The notes: generated from the letters alone by a model not told the origin. Counted from the first letter of the stretch, positions 24,257-32,773 are shown. The stretch is DNA of 62,315 nucleotides from Pseudomonadota bacterium (GCA_023417515.1 JAEZFL010000111.1:1-62315); one strand, 5' to 3'. A program made the numbers and translations.

Positions 24257-26326
24257 CTACCAGATGCGCACGCGGCGCTCCGGCGCAAGATAAAGTGACG
24301 CCGTCGGCGCCGGATTGTAGGCGCGGTACCAGGGATCGAGGTTGCGGACGACGGCGACCCGCTGCTCCGAGGGCGAGTGCGGATCGGTCACGAGCCGCTG
24401 GAGCAGGTTTGCCTCGCGATATTTGCGGCGCCAGATCTGCGCCCATCCCAGGTAGAAGCGCTGGTCGCCGGTGAAGCCGTCGATGACCGGCGCCTCGCGG
24501 CCGCCCAGCGACGCGTGATAGGCGTCATAGGCGACGGTGAGGCCGGCAAGGTCGGCGATATTCTCGCCCAGCGTCAGCTGTCCGTTGATCCGGCGCCCGG
24601 GCAGCGGCTCATACTGGTTGTACTGCTCCACCAGCTGAGCGGTCAGGGCGTTGAAGCGCTCGCGGTCCTGCGGAGTCCACCATTCGCGAAGCGCTCCGGT
24701 CTGGTCGTAGCGGCTACCCTGGTCGTCGAAATGGTGGCTGATCTCGTGGCCGATGACGGCGGCGATCCCGCCATAGTTGATCGCCGGGTCGGCATGCGGA
24801 TCGAAGAAGGGCGGCTGAAGGATCGCCGCCGGGAACACGATCTCGTTCCACGTCGGGTTGGCATAGGCGTTGACCGTCATCGGGGTCATGAACCACTCGG
24901 AGCGGTCGACCGGGCGGCCGAGCTTGGCGAGCTGCCGGCGATATTCGAACTCGGTCGCGTTGCGGATATTCTGGATGAGATTGTCGCGGCTGATCTCGAC
25001 GCTCGAATAATCCAGCCAGCGGTCCGGATAGCCGATCTTCGGAGTGAAGGCGGCGAGCTTGGCGCGGGCACGATCGCGGGTCTCCGGCGACATCCAGCTC
25101 AGCGAGGCCAGGCGCCGGTCCATCGCCGCGATGACGTTGCGGACCAGCTCATCCGCCTGCGCCTTGGCCTCCGGCGGGAAGTGGCGATCGACGTAGATCC
25201 GGCTGACGTCGTCGGGGACGAGACCGGTGACGAGGCCGACGCCGCGCTTCCAGCGGTCCTCGTTCTGCGGCGTGCCGTTGAGCACGGTCCCGCGGAAGGC
25301 GAAATTGGCGTCGACGAAAGCGCTGCTGAGATAGGGCGCGGCGCCGTCGAGCAGGCGCACCAGGAGCATGTCGCGAAGCACCGGAACCGGCGCCTGACCG
25401 ACCGCCCGGGCGATTCCGGTGAAGGCGCTCGGCTGCGAGACGAGGATCGCCTCCTGCCCGGCCATGCCCATCGGCGTGAGCCACGCGCTCCAGTCGAAGC
25501 CGGGAGCCTCGCGCTGGAGGTCGGCGATGGTGCGGCGGTTGTAGGTCTTCTCGTCGTCGCGATTGTCGACCCGGGTCCAATGCGCCTGGGCGATCTGGCG
25601 CTCGAGCCCGACCAGCGCGGCGGCGCGCGCCTCGGCATTGGCCTCGCCTGCGAGGGTGAGCAGCTGAGCGACATAGGCCTGGTAGGCCTGCCGCTTCTGC
25701 GCGAGCGAGGCGTCGTCGCTGAGATAATAATCGCGGTCGGGAAGGCCGATGCCGGACTGGCTCAGGCGGACGATCATCTGCGTCGGATTGCGATCGTCGG
25801 TGGTGACGAAGCCGGAGAACGGCCCCGGCACGCCCTCGCGGAACATCTGGCCCGCGACCCGCGCGAAGTCGCCGCGGCTGGCGATGGTGCGGATTCGCGC
25901 CAGATCCGGCTGAAGCGGGGTCAGGCCGGCGCGCTCGATCGCCGCCTCGTCCATGAAGCTCGAATAGAGGTCGCCGATCCGGCTTCCGGGCTGCTGCGCC
26001 GCCTCCTCCACGATCGCCCGGGTGCGCGAGCGCGACAAGTCTTCAAGCAGTGTGAACATGCCGTAATTGGAGCGGTCGGCCGGGATCTGGGTCACCTGGT
26101 CCCAGGTGCCGTTGGCATAGCGGTAGAAATTGTCGCCGGGATTGGCGGTCCGGTCCATGCCTGCGATGTCGAACCCGAAGGCGCCGATCTCGGGGCGCTC
26201 GGCGGCAGCGGCGGGAGCCGTTTCATGTGCGGGCGCCGTCGCCTCGGCGCTGGTGTCGGCGGTGGTGGTGCAGGCGGCCAGGGAAAAAGCGGCTGCGGAA
26301 GCAAGCAGAAGATGAGTGCGGCGCAT
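24257..26326 (-). CDS. M13 family zinc metallopeptidase, lipoprotein
   Basis: 689 residues, typical for M13 (PepO/neprilysin-like). A lipoprotein signal ends in the lipobox LAAC (about residues 16-19). The catalytic zinc site is HEISHHF, with the third ligand in ENIADLAG and the substrate-binding VNAYANPTWNEIVFP upstream, all in the family order. Predicted to be anchored in the outer or inner membrane facing the periplasm and to cut small peptides. The carboxy end finishes with the family W (VRIW). It heads the tight gene series toward cckA; a small palindrome lies upstream at 26344-26368. Confidence 0.94.
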   Translation of the reverse strand: MRRTHLLLASAAAFSLAACTTTADTSAEATAPAHETAPAAAAERPEIGAFGFDIAGMDRTANPGDNFYRYANGTWDQVTQIPADRSNYGMFTLLEDLSRSRTRAIVEEAAQQPGSRIGDLYSSFMDEAAIERAGLTPLQPDLARIRTIASRGDFARVAGQMFREGVPGPFSGFVTTDDRNPTQMIVRLSQSGIGLPDRDYYLSDDASLAQKRQAYQAYVAQLLTLAGEANAEARAAALVGLERQIAQAHWTRVDNRDDEKTYNRRTIADLQREAPGFDWSAWLTPMGMAGQEAILVSQPSAFTGIARAVGQAPVPVLRDMLLVRLLDGAAPYLSSAFVDANFAFRGTVLNGTPQNEDRWKRGVGLVTGLVPDDVSRIYVDRHFPPEAKAQADELVRNVIAAMDRRLASLSWMSPETRDRARAKLAAFTPKIGYPDRWLDYSSVEISRDNLIQNIRNATEFEYRRQLAKLGRPVDRSEWFMTPMTVNAYANPTWNEIVFPAAILQPPFFDPHADPAINYGGIAAVIGHEISHHFDDQGSRYDQTGALREWWTPQDRERFNALTAQLVEQYNQYEPLPGRRINGQLTLGENIADLAGLTVAYDAYHASLGGREAPVIDGFTGDQRFYLGWAQIWRRKYREANLLQRLVTDPHSPSEQRVAVVRNLDPWYRAYNPAPTASLYLAPERRVRIW

Positions 26327-26343
26327 CGTTGGTCCTACCGGGG

Positions 26344-26368
26344 AGGTGTATGGCTGAGCGATACACCT
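26344..26368. promoter_or_regulatory. Operator-like inverted repeat upstream of the M13/cckA series
   Basis: AGGTGTAT and ATACACCT, a perfect 8-bp inverted pair around a 9-base centre, lie 18-42 bases upstream of the M13 peptidase start, between it and the DUF2062 gene stop. There is no T-run, so a terminator is less likely than a regulator site or mRNA leader hairpin. Confidence 0.4.
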
Positions 26369-26380
26369 GCGCCGCTAGGT

Positions 26381-26953
26381 TCAGTTTTGCAACGCTCTTT
26401 CGAGTTGCGGCCGCCGCTCCTGGCGCCGCCGCCATTTGCGGGCGATTCGCACGCGCCAGATCCAGCCAGCGACGAGGTAGCCGACCAGCCCGGCCGCCGC
26501 ACCGATGATGAACAGCCCGGCGAACAAGGCCGGCGCGGCGTCGGACAGAAGCCAGCCGATCCATTCGCTGAAGCCGGCGCCTCGCGCCGACAGGGCCTGG
26601 AAGGTCGAGATGTCGGCGTGGAAGCCGAGCTGGTTGCCGGTCCAGATCGACGCGAGAAGGATGAACGGAGTCGTCGCGGGATTGCTGAGGAAGGTCATCG
26701 CGCCGGCGAGCGGCACGTTGGCGCGAAGCGGCAGCGACACCAGGGTCGCGCCGATGATCTGCAGGCCGGGGATCATCAGGAAGATGCCGATGAGGATCCC
26801 GACTCCGACTCCGCGCGGCACCGAGCGGCGGGTGAAGCGCCAATATTGGCTGTGAAGCGCGCGGCCGGCGAAGCGCTGCACCAGCTTCGACTGCTGCATC
26901 TGCTCGCGTGTCGGCGTGTTGTCGCGAATCAGGCGGGCGAGACGGTCACGCAT
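26381..26953 (-). CDS. DUF2062 domain membrane protein
   Basis: 190 residues from ATG 26953 (RDRLARLIRDNTPTREQMQQ); longer starts would read through a family A repeat. It has the DUF2062 pattern: a basic N-terminus (FTRRSVPRGVGVGILIGIF), a short hydrophobic helix, and the family segment LSNPATTPFILLASIWTGNQ. Three to four membrane helices are predicted, with a basic tail. Function not established. It precedes the M13-cckA series on the same strand with about 54 bases between. Confidence 0.85.
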   Translation of the reverse strand: MRDRLARLIRDNTPTREQMQQSKLVQRFAGRALHSQYWRFTRRSVPRGVGVGILIGIFLMIPGLQIIGATLVSLPLRANVPLAGAMTFLSNPATTPFILLASIWTGNQLGFHADISTFQALSARGAGFSEWIGWLLSDAAPALFAGLFIIGAAAGLVGYLVAGWIWRVRIARKWRRRQERRPQLERALQN

Positions 26954-26962
26954 GCGGCGTTC

Positions 26963-27068
26963 CGTCACCCCGGACTTGATCCGGGGTCCACCTGCCTTCT
27001 GTGAAGGGAGCCGGAGGCGCGACAAAGCACGCAGGGAGGATGGATGTCGGATCAAGTCCGGCATGACG
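26963..27068. repeat. Dispersed intergenic inverted-repeat pair, family A (reverse order)
   Basis: Here the CCCCGG half is on the left and the TGCCGG half (mutated to ATGTCGG) on the right, the opposite order from the copies near icd. The spacer is about 45 bases. Confidence 0.8.
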
Positions 27069-27141
27069 GTCCGTCGCGACCCCTATCCGATCCAAGCGCC
27101 CGATCACCCCTGCATCATGCCCCGGTGACCTATAACAGTAA

Positions 27142-27161
27142 ATCACCCACGTTCCCTTAAC
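27142..27161. repeat. 20-bp direct repeat of the smpB 3' end (copy 1)
   Basis: ATCACCCACGTTCCCTTAAC matches 27291-27310 (ATTACCCATGTTCCCTTAAC) at 18 of 20 positions. Copy 2 encodes the last residues and stop of SmpB. The family A repeat at 27169-27286 lies between the copies. Confidence 0.6.
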
Positions 27162-27168
27162 GCTCTTT

Positions 27169-27286
27169 CGTCACCCCGGACCTGATCCGGGAATTAGTCA
27201 CCCCGGACTTGATCCGGGGTCCACCTTCTTACGTCGCTCTCGCACCCGAAAAGGAAGGCGGATGCCGGATCGAGCCCGGCATGACG
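27169..27286. repeat. Family A repeat with an extra half
   Basis: Two CCCCGG-type halves in tandem (the first truncated after CCGGG) face one TGCCGG-type half. The copy is bracketed by the 20-bp direct repeats at 27142 and 27291. Confidence 0.75.
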
Positions 27287-27291
27287 CGTGA

Positions 27292-27774
27292 TTACCCATG
27301 TTCCCTTAACAGTCGGCCCTGCTCGCGCTTCCAGTCCTTCTCGGCCTGATATTCGCGCTTGTCGTGCGCCTTGCGGCCCTTGGCGAGCGCGAGCTCCACC
27401 TTCGCTCGGCCCTTGGCGTTGAAGTAGATGGACAGCGGAACGAGGGTCATGCCCTGCCGCGCCACCGCGCCGAACAGCTTGTTGATCTCCCGGCCCTTGA
27501 GCAGGAGCTTGCGCGGCCGCTTCGGCTCGTGATTGTGGCGGTTGCCGTGGCTGAATTCGGGGATGTTGGCGTTGATCAGCCACACCTCGCCCTCGGCCAC
27601 GTCGGCATAGCTCTCGGCGATCGAGCCCTCGCCGAAGCGAAGCGACTTCACCTCGGTCCCAGTCAGCGCGATCCCGGCCTCATAGGTTTCCTCGATTGCA
27701 TAATCGAACCGCGCGCGCCGGTTCTCGGCGACGATCTTCTTCTTGTCGAACTCGGTGGGACGCGGGCGGGCCAT
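27292..27774 (-). CDS. smpB: SsrA-binding protein
   Basis: 160 residues with the SmpB fold: VAENRRARFDYAIEETYEAG, IALTGTEVKSLRFGEGSIAE, the tmRNA-contacting HGNRHNHEPKRPRKLLL, and GRAKVELALAKGRKAHDKRE leading to a basic C-terminal tail. It delivers tmRNA to stalled ribosomes in trans-translation. ATG 27774 lies beside a family B repeat hairpin whose purine strand includes the likely Shine-Dalgarno. It is downstream of dapA on the same strand. Confidence 0.97.
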   Translation of the reverse strand: MARPRPTEFDKKKIVAENRRARFDYAIEETYEAGIALTGTEVKSLRFGEGSIAESYADVAEGEVWLINANIPEFSHGNRHNHEPKRPRKLLLKGREINKLFGAVARQGMTLVPLSIYFNAKGRAKVELALAKGRKAHDKREYQAEKDWKREQGRLLREHG

Positions 27775-27784
27775 GCTTCTCTCT

Positions 27785-27904
27785 CCCTCTCCCGCCTGCG
27801 GGAGAGGGTCGGGGTGAGGGTGTGATGTGGGAGGTCAAACCTCGCCTGTCGAGCAGGCGCGCACGTCGTACCCTCACCCTACCCTCTCCCGCAAGCGGGA
27901 GAGG
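27785..27904. repeat. Family B inverted repeat (CCCTCTCCCGC-type hairpins)
   Basis: Each edge is a hairpin: CCCTCTCCCGCctGCGGGAGAGGG at 27785-27808 and a matching CCCTCTCCCGCaaGCGGGAGAGGG at the right edge, and the arms between them (GGGTGAGGGT / ACCCTCACCC) also pair. It fills the gap between smpB and dapA and abuts the smpB start. Confidence 0.8.
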
Positions 27905-27905
27905 G

Positions 27906-28778
27906 CTAAATCAGTCCAGCATGCTCCAGCGCCGCATCCACGGCGCGGCGGCTGGCCTCAGACGGCGGGGTCATCGGAAGGCGCAGGTCGAGCGGGAAGT
28001 CGCGGACGCGGCTCAGCGCATATTTGGTCGGGCCGGGCGAGGCGTCGCTGAACAGGGCGGCGTGGAGCGGGTAGAGGCGGTCCTGGAGCTCGAGGGCCTT
28101 GTTCCAGTCGCCCTTGAGGGTGGCTTCCTGGAACTGGGCGCAGAGCTTCGGCGCGACGTTGGCGCTGACCGAGATGCAGCCGACGCCGCCCATCGCGTTG
28201 AAGCCCAAGGCCATGTCGTCATTGCCCGAGAGCTGGGCGAAATCGGTGCCGCAGGCGAGGCGCTGGGCCGTCACCCGCGCCAGATTGCCGGTCGCGTCCT
28301 TGATCGCGACGATGGTCGGGATCTTCGCCAGCCGCCCCAGCGTCTCGACGCCGATATCCGCGACGGTGCGCGACGGCACGTTGTAGACGACGATCGGCAG
28401 CGGGCACGCCTCGGCGCAGGCGGCGAAATGGGCGTAGATGCCGTCCTGGTTGGGCTTGTTGTAATAAGGCACGACGACGAGCGCCGCGCGCGCTCCGAGA
28501 TCGGCCGCCGCCTTCATGTGATCGATCGCGGTGCGGGTCGAATTGGACCCGCAGCCTGCGATGACCGGCACCCTGCCTGCGGCCTGCTCGACCGCGATTC
28601 GGATGACCCGGCGCTGCTCCGCGACGTCCAGCGTGGCCTGCTCGCCGGTCGTGCCGATCGGGACAAGTGCATGACTCCCTTCGGCAATTTGCCATTCGAC
28701 GTGAGCGCGGAACGACTCCTCGTCAAACGCTTCACCGCGAAAAGGCGTCACCAGAGCCGGTATCGAGCCGCGGAACAT
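27906..28778 (-). CDS. dapA: 4-hydroxy-tetrahydrodipicolinate synthase
   Basis: 290 residues, normal for DapA, a TIM-barrel aldolase condensing pyruvate and aspartate semialdehyde for lysine and diaminopimelate synthesis. The pyruvate-binding GTTGEQATL (T44/T45 region), the tyrosine in VVYNVPSRT and the Schiff-base lysine in IVAIKDATGN are all present. ATG 28778 gives the standard start (FRGSIPALVTPF). It is divergent from the lytic transglycosylase gene, with about 110 bases between. Confidence 0.96.
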   Translation of the reverse strand: MFRGSIPALVTPFRGEAFDEESFRAHVEWQIAEGSHALVPIGTTGEQATLDVAEQRRVIRIAVEQAAGRVPVIAGCGSNSTRTAIDHMKAAADLGARAALVVVPYYNKPNQDGIYAHFAACAEACPLPIVVYNVPSRTVADIGVETLGRLAKIPTIVAIKDATGNLARVTAQRLACGTDFAQLSGNDDMALGFNAMGGVGCISVSANVAPKLCAQFQEATLKGDWNKALELQDRLYPLHAALFSDASPGPTKYALSRVRDFPLDLRLPMTPPSEASRRAVDAALEHAGLI

Positions 28779-28887
28779 GGAACCCTCCCAACCTCGCCCC
28801 TACGACCTAGTAGATGCCGCAGGGTTTGCGGGGGCGCGGGGCCCCTGTTCAGCGGCTGATAAGGAGCGGGAGGACATTCTGTCCAGC

Positions 28888-30834
28888 ATGCGTAGAAAAG
28901 TTGCCTTGGCGGCCCTGTCGGCCGGTGCTCTCATGTCCCTGGGGCTCGTCGGGTCGGGCAACGACCCGGTCGCGGCGGTGGTCCAGCCGCCCTCCGCCTA
29001 TATCGCCTCCAGCATCGACCAGTGGAATGCGCTTCGGCAGACCCAGACGGCGCCGTTCGAAAGCTATTCGAGCTTCCTTCTGCGCCACCGCGGCTGGCCG
29101 GGCGAGGACGCCATGCGCCGCTCGGCCGAGCGCCAGATCAATCCCGGTATCAGCCAGGCGAGCGAGGTCGTCCGTTTCTTCGCCGCCTTCCCGCCGCTGA
29201 CCGCGACCGGCCATGCCTATCACGCGCTCGCTCTGCGCGCTCAGGGCCGCCCGCAGGAAGCCCTCGAGGCCGCCAGGCGCGCCTGGGCCGCCGGCGCCGT
29301 CTCGGCCGAGCTCGAGCAGCGCATGCTCGCCACCTTCGGGCCGCAGCTCAGCGCCGCCGACCATGACCGGCGCATCGACGCCCTCCTCAACGAGGGCGAG
29401 CAGGCCGCGGCGACCCGGATGCTCGGCTACGGCTCGCCGGCGCGGCGGCCGATCTACGATGCCCGGATCGCGCTCCAGACTCGCTCGCCCAACGCGGTGG
29501 CGCTCGCGTCCGCGGCCGGCCTTCGCGATCCCGGCCTGGTCTATGACCGCGCCCGCTATCTCGTCCGCACCGGCAATCCCGGCGAGGCGCGCCGGTTCAT
29601 GGCGCAGCGCCGCACGCTCGATCGCCAGCCGGCGAACCCCGAGGCATTCATGGAGCTGATGGTCAGCCTCGCCCGCGGCGCGGCCAATGACGGCCAGCAT
29701 TCGGTCGCCTACAATATCGCGTCCCAGGTCGACGATCTCTACCCGGCCGGCACCGACGTCAGCGCCAAGAGCTTCGGCGAGCGCGACGAATATACCAACC
29801 TCACCTGGCTCGCCGGCACGACCGCGCTGCGCAGCCTGCGCCAGCCGGCCGAGGCGGTGGGAATGTTCGAGCGCTACGGCCGCGCCTCGCAGTCGCCGCA
29901 GAGCCAGACCAAGGGCCTTTACTGGGCCGGCCGCGCGGCGAGCACCGCCGGACAGGAGCCGCGCGCGCGCACCTTCTTCGCCGAGGCGGCGCGTCATTAC
30001 GACCAATATTACGGCCAGCTGTCGGCCGATCGGCTCGGCCAGCCGTTGCGCACGCCGCCGTCGGGAAGCGTGGCGATCAGCGCCGCCGACCGTCAGTCGT
30101 TCGAGAACAAGCCGTTGGTCGCCGCGGTCCGCTATCTCGGCCAGCGCGGCAGCTGGACCCAGCAGTCGCTGTTCGTCCGGGCGCTCGCCGAGGATCTCGA
30201 CAGCGACGCCCACCGCCAGCTCGCCGCCGAGCTCGGCCGCCAGGTCGGCCGCCGCGACCTCGGCGTGCTCGCCTCGCGCGAAGCCCGCCGCCAGGGTGCG
30301 ACCGACGTCCATGCCTGGGGCTTCCCGGAGCTTCGCGTGCCGCCGGCGACCAGCCGCCACTGGTCGGTCATCCACGGTATCACCCGCCAGGAGAGCCTGT
30401 TCGACCGCGAGGCGGTGAGCTCGGCCGGGGCGCGCGGCCTGATGCAGCTGATGCCCGGTACCGCGCGGCAAGTGTCGGGACAGCTCGGCCAGGCCTATTC
30501 GCTGAGCCGGCTGACCAGCGACCCGGACTTCAACGTGCTGCTCGGCTCGACCTATTTCGCCGGCCTGCTCGACCAGTGGGGCGGCAGCTATCCGCTGGCG
30601 ATCGCGAGCTACAATGCCGGGCCGGGCAACGCCCGCCGCTTCATCCGCGAGAATGGCGATCCCCGTACGCCGGGCGTCGACATGGTGCAGTGGATCGAAA
30701 ACATTCCGTTCACCGAGACCCGCAACTACGTCCAGCGCGTGCTCGAAAATGCGGTGGTCTACGACCTCCTCTACCCGCAGCATGCGCGCAGCCCCGCGAA
30801 CGGCCGGCTGAGCTACTATCTGGGGCAGCGATGA
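28888..30834 (+). CDS. Soluble lytic transglycosylase (Slt-like)
   Basis: 648 residues from ATG 28888, which begins with a signal peptide (RRKVALAALSAGALMSLGLV). A long alpha-helical superhelical U-like domain (about 50-450) precedes the SLT domain, with catalytic Glu502 in GITRQESLFDREAVSSAGAR, then GLMQLMPGTARQ and ASYNAGPGNARRFI. It cleaves peptidoglycan glycan strands to 1,6-anhydro products in the periplasm. The 5' extension to 28777 is not supported because it lacks a signal and overlaps the dapA promoter region. Confidence 0.93.
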   Translation: MRRKVALAALSAGALMSLGLVGSGNDPVAAVVQPPSAYIASSIDQWNALRQTQTAPFESYSSFLLRHRGWPGEDAMRRSAERQINPGISQASEVVRFFAAFPPLTATGHAYHALALRAQGRPQEALEAARRAWAAGAVSAELEQRMLATFGPQLSAADHDRRIDALLNEGEQAAATRMLGYGSPARRPIYDARIALQTRSPNAVALASAAGLRDPGLVYDRARYLVRTGNPGEARRFMAQRRTLDRQPANPEAFMELMVSLARGAANDGQHSVAYNIASQVDDLYPAGTDVSAKSFGERDEYTNLTWLAGTTALRSLRQPAEAVGMFERYGRASQSPQSQTKGLYWAGRAASTAGQEPRARTFFAEAARHYDQYYGQLSADRLGQPLRTPPSGSVAISAADRQSFENKPLVAAVRYLGQRGSWTQQSLFVRALAEDLDSDAHRQLAAELGRQVGRRDLGVLASREARRQGATDVHAWGFPELRVPPATSRHWSVIHGITRQESLFDREAVSSAGARGLMQLMPGTARQVSGQLGQAYSLSRLTSDPDFNVLLGSTYFAGLLDQWGGSYPLAIASYNAGPGNARRFIRENGDPRTPGVDMVQWIENIPFTETRNYVQRVLENAVVYDLLYPQHARSPANGRLSYYLGQR

Positions 30835-30840
30835 TGGCTC

Positions 30841-30957
30841 CCCTCCCGCTTGCGGGAGGGGTCGGGGGAGGGGATGTGGTTGAGCGCCTCCGCCAGTGTC
30901 GACAGCCCCTCCCCTGTCGCCGCTTCGCGGCTCTTCCCCTCCCGCAAGCGGGAGGGG
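30841..30957. repeat. Family B inverted repeat, abutting greB
   Basis: A left hairpin (CCCCTCCCGCttGCGGGAGGGG) and a right hairpin at 30936-30957 (CCCCTCCCGCaaGCGGGAGGGG) bracket a CGCCGCTTCGCGGC loop. The right hairpin ends 4 bases before the TTG start of greB, so its 3' strand is the only Shine-Dalgarno available. Confidence 0.8.
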
Positions 30958-30961
30958 AGAA

Positions 30962-31447
30962 TTGAGCGACCGTCCTAACTACATCACGCCGGCCGGCTAT
31001 CGCGCGCTTCGCGAGGAATATGAGGCCTTGTTCGGCGGCGAGCGGCCCAAGCTGCTCGAGACGATCGCCTGGGCCGCGGCCAACGGCGACCGTTCGGAGA
31101 ATGCCGACTACCAATATGGCCGGCGCCGCCTGCGCGAGGTCGACCGGCGCATCAACTTCCTCGCCCAGCGGATGAAGGGCGCCAAGGTCACCGATCCCGC
31201 CCGCCAGCCGGACAAGGCCAAGATATGGTTCGGCGCGACCGTCACCCTGGCCGACGAGGACGACAACGAGCGGGTCGTGACCCTGGTCGGCGAGGACGAG
31301 GCCGATGCGGGCTCAGGCCGGATCAGCTTCTACTCGCCGCTCGCCCGGGCGATCCGGGGCGCCGCGGTCGGCGACACGCGGGTCGTACGCCTCCCCGCCG
31401 GCGACAAGGAATATGAGGTGGTGGGGATCAGCTATCCCGAGGCCTGA
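30962..31447 (+). CDS. greB: Transcript cleavage factor GreB
   Basis: 161 residues starting at TTG 30962 (SDRPNYITPAGYRALREEYE). The GreB-type N-terminal coiled coil carries the acidic tip GDRSENADY and the block YGRRRLREVDRRINFLAQRM, which separates GreB from GreA; the FKBP-like C-terminal domain ends GISYPEA. It stimulates transcript cleavage by backtracked RNA polymerase. The start codon and its Shine-Dalgarno (GGAGGGGAGA) come from the end of a family B repeat hairpin, which may lower or regulate translation. Confidence 0.93.
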   Translation: MSDRPNYITPAGYRALREEYEALFGGERPKLLETIAWAAANGDRSENADYQYGRRRLREVDRRINFLAQRMKGAKVTDPARQPDKAKIWFGATVTLADEDDNERVVTLVGEDEADAGSGRISFYSPLARAIRGAAVGDTRVVRLPAGDKEYEVVGISYPEA

Positions 31448-31458
31448 CCTCGTGCCCC

Positions 31459-31812
31459 CTACCGCCCGCCATAATCCGCCCAGCGCGACAGCGCGAGGCG
31501 GATCTCGCCGTCGGTCAGGCGCAAGTCGCGATTGGCGTCGGCCGAGCGGCGGAAGCTGATGTTGAGATCGCGCACCGACACCCCGCCCCACGGCCGCGGG
31601 CCGAGCTGCCGGTACACGATCTCCCTCCCCTCCTCGGTATCCTCCAGCCAGGGATCGAGCCGGTCGAGGCCGTCGCCGCCCCAGCGGCCCGACCATTCGT
31701 CGTCATGATAGCTGTAGCCGCCGCGACTCGGGCCGTCATAGCCGTAGCGGTCGTAGGTGGTGCAGGCGGCCAGCGCGAGGACGGCGAGAGCGGCAAAAGC
31801 GAAGGGTCGCAT
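31459..31812 (-). CDS. Small lipoprotein with EF-hand-like loop
   Basis: 117 residues from ATG 31812 (RPFAFAALAVLALAACTTYD), a lipoprotein signal with lipobox LAAC. A Tyr/Gly/Asp-rich linker follows. Near the C-terminus DANRDLRLTDGE matches the EF-hand loop pattern (DxNxDxxLxxxE), so it may bind calcium. No defined family is recognised. An in-frame ATG 33 bases upstream (31845) would put extra charged residues before the signal and is less likely. It converges with greB, 11 bases apart. Confidence 0.75.
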   Translation of the reverse strand: MRPFAFAALAVLALAACTTYDRYGYDGPSRGGYSYHDDEWSGRWGGDGLDRLDPWLEDTEEGREIVYRQLGPRPWGGVSVRDLNISFRRSADANRDLRLTDGEIRLALSRWADYGGR

Positions 31813-31869
31813 GGGCGGGCTCCATGACGGTGCTTTTCGCATCAACCAAACGCCTCCGACCGCGCCATT

Positions 31870-32658
31870 TCAAGCGCTTCCGCCGCGGCCCTTGAGGAAT
31901 TCCTCCGCCGCCTGTTCCATTTCGGGACGGACCCTGGGCGGCTTGGTCGGAACGTGGCCGGCAAGCGCCTTCGCCACCGTTTCCAGCGCCGCGATCCGCG
32001 CCGCCTTCTTGTTGTTGCCGTCGATCGCCGTCCACGGCGCCCAGCGCGTGTCGGTCTCGCGGAACATGTCCTTCATCGCCGCGAGATAGTCGTCGCGGCG
32101 GGCGATGTTGCGGAAATCCTCCTGAGTGACCTTCCAGCGCTTCCACGGGTCCGCCAGGCGCGCCCCGATGCGCTTGCGCTGGCTCTCCTCGGTGACGTGG
32201 AAGAACAGCTTGACGATCAGGGTCCGGTCCGCGGTCTGCTGGGCCTCGAACTCGTTGATCTCGTCATAGGCGCGGCGCCACGCCTCTTCGCTGGCGAAGC
32301 CTTCCACGCGCTCGACGAGGACCCGGCCGTACCAGCTGCGGTCGAACACCGCGAGCTCGCCGTCGCGCGGCAGTCGGTTCCAGAAGCGCCAGAGATAGTG
32401 GCGCGCTTTCTCCCCTTCGCTCGGCGCCGAGATCGGCCACACCTTGTAATGGCGCGGGTCGCATTTGGCCGTCATGCGCTGGATCGCGCCGCCCTTGCCC
32501 GCCGCGTCCCAGCCTTCGGCGACGACGATGGCGCGGCGGCCGTGAAGGTGAAGGCTCACCAGCAGGTGAGCGATTCGCTCCTGCAGCTCGGCGAGGGCGG
32601 ACTCATAATCGCCGTCATATTTGTCGCCGGCTTCGTAATCGGACAGGTCGATCGTCAT
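31870..32658 (-). CDS. Polyphosphate kinase 2 family protein (PPK2)
   Basis: 262 residues, one PPK2 domain. Walker A is EGWDAAGKGGAIQ; Walker B and the lid are in FDRSWYGRVLVERVEGF and SQRKRIGARLADPWKRWK. PPK2 enzymes use polyphosphate to phosphorylate nucleoside di- or monophosphates; the subclass cannot be fixed by eye, but the length fits single-domain class I. It is cytoplasmic. ATG 32658 is preceded by GGGAGGGGAAGGA from the family B repeat. ppk1 and ppx lie 4-7 kb away. Confidence 0.92.
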   Translation of the reverse strand: MTIDLSDYEAGDKYDGDYESALAELQERIAHLLVSLHLHGRRAIVVAEGWDAAGKGGAIQRMTAKCDPRHYKVWPISAPSEGEKARHYLWRFWNRLPRDGELAVFDRSWYGRVLVERVEGFASEEAWRRAYDEINEFEAQQTADRTLIVKLFFHVTEESQRKRIGARLADPWKRWKVTQEDFRNIARRDDYLAAMKDMFRETDTRWAPWTAIDGNNKKAARIAALETVAKALAGHVPTKPPRVRPEMEQAAEEFLKGRGGSA

Positions 32659-32669
32659 GTGCGGTCCTT

Positions 32670-32767
32670 CCCCTCCCGCCTGCGCGAGGGGTCAGGGGTG
32701 GAGGTACTCCCCACCCGTGCCAGTCTCAACCGGTCCCACCCCCGGTCCCTCCCGCAAGCGGGAGGGG
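32670..32767. repeat. Family B inverted repeat upstream of the PPK2 gene
   Basis: Hairpin edges CCCCTCCCGCctGCGCGAGGGG (imperfect, from 32670) and CCCTCCCGCaaGCGGGAGGG (32747-32766) bracket a GGTG..ACC core. It lies between the aspS stop and the PPK2 start, 11 bases from the latter. Confidence 0.78.
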
Positions 32768-32773
32768 AGTGTG

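Larger units (their letters stand above)
26954..27291. other. 338-bp intergenic stretch made of repeats
   Basis: Between the DUF2062 and smpB genes there is no protein-like frame. The stretch holds two family A repeat copies (26963-27068 and 27169-27286), the second with an extra CCCCGG half, and a 20-bp duplicate of the smpB 3' end. Confidence 0.7.

Noticed and set aside
24377..27004. Open frame of 875 codons antisense to the M13 peptidase
   Set aside because: No motif, mirrors a gene with an intact zinc site and lipobox, and runs through a repeat at its end.
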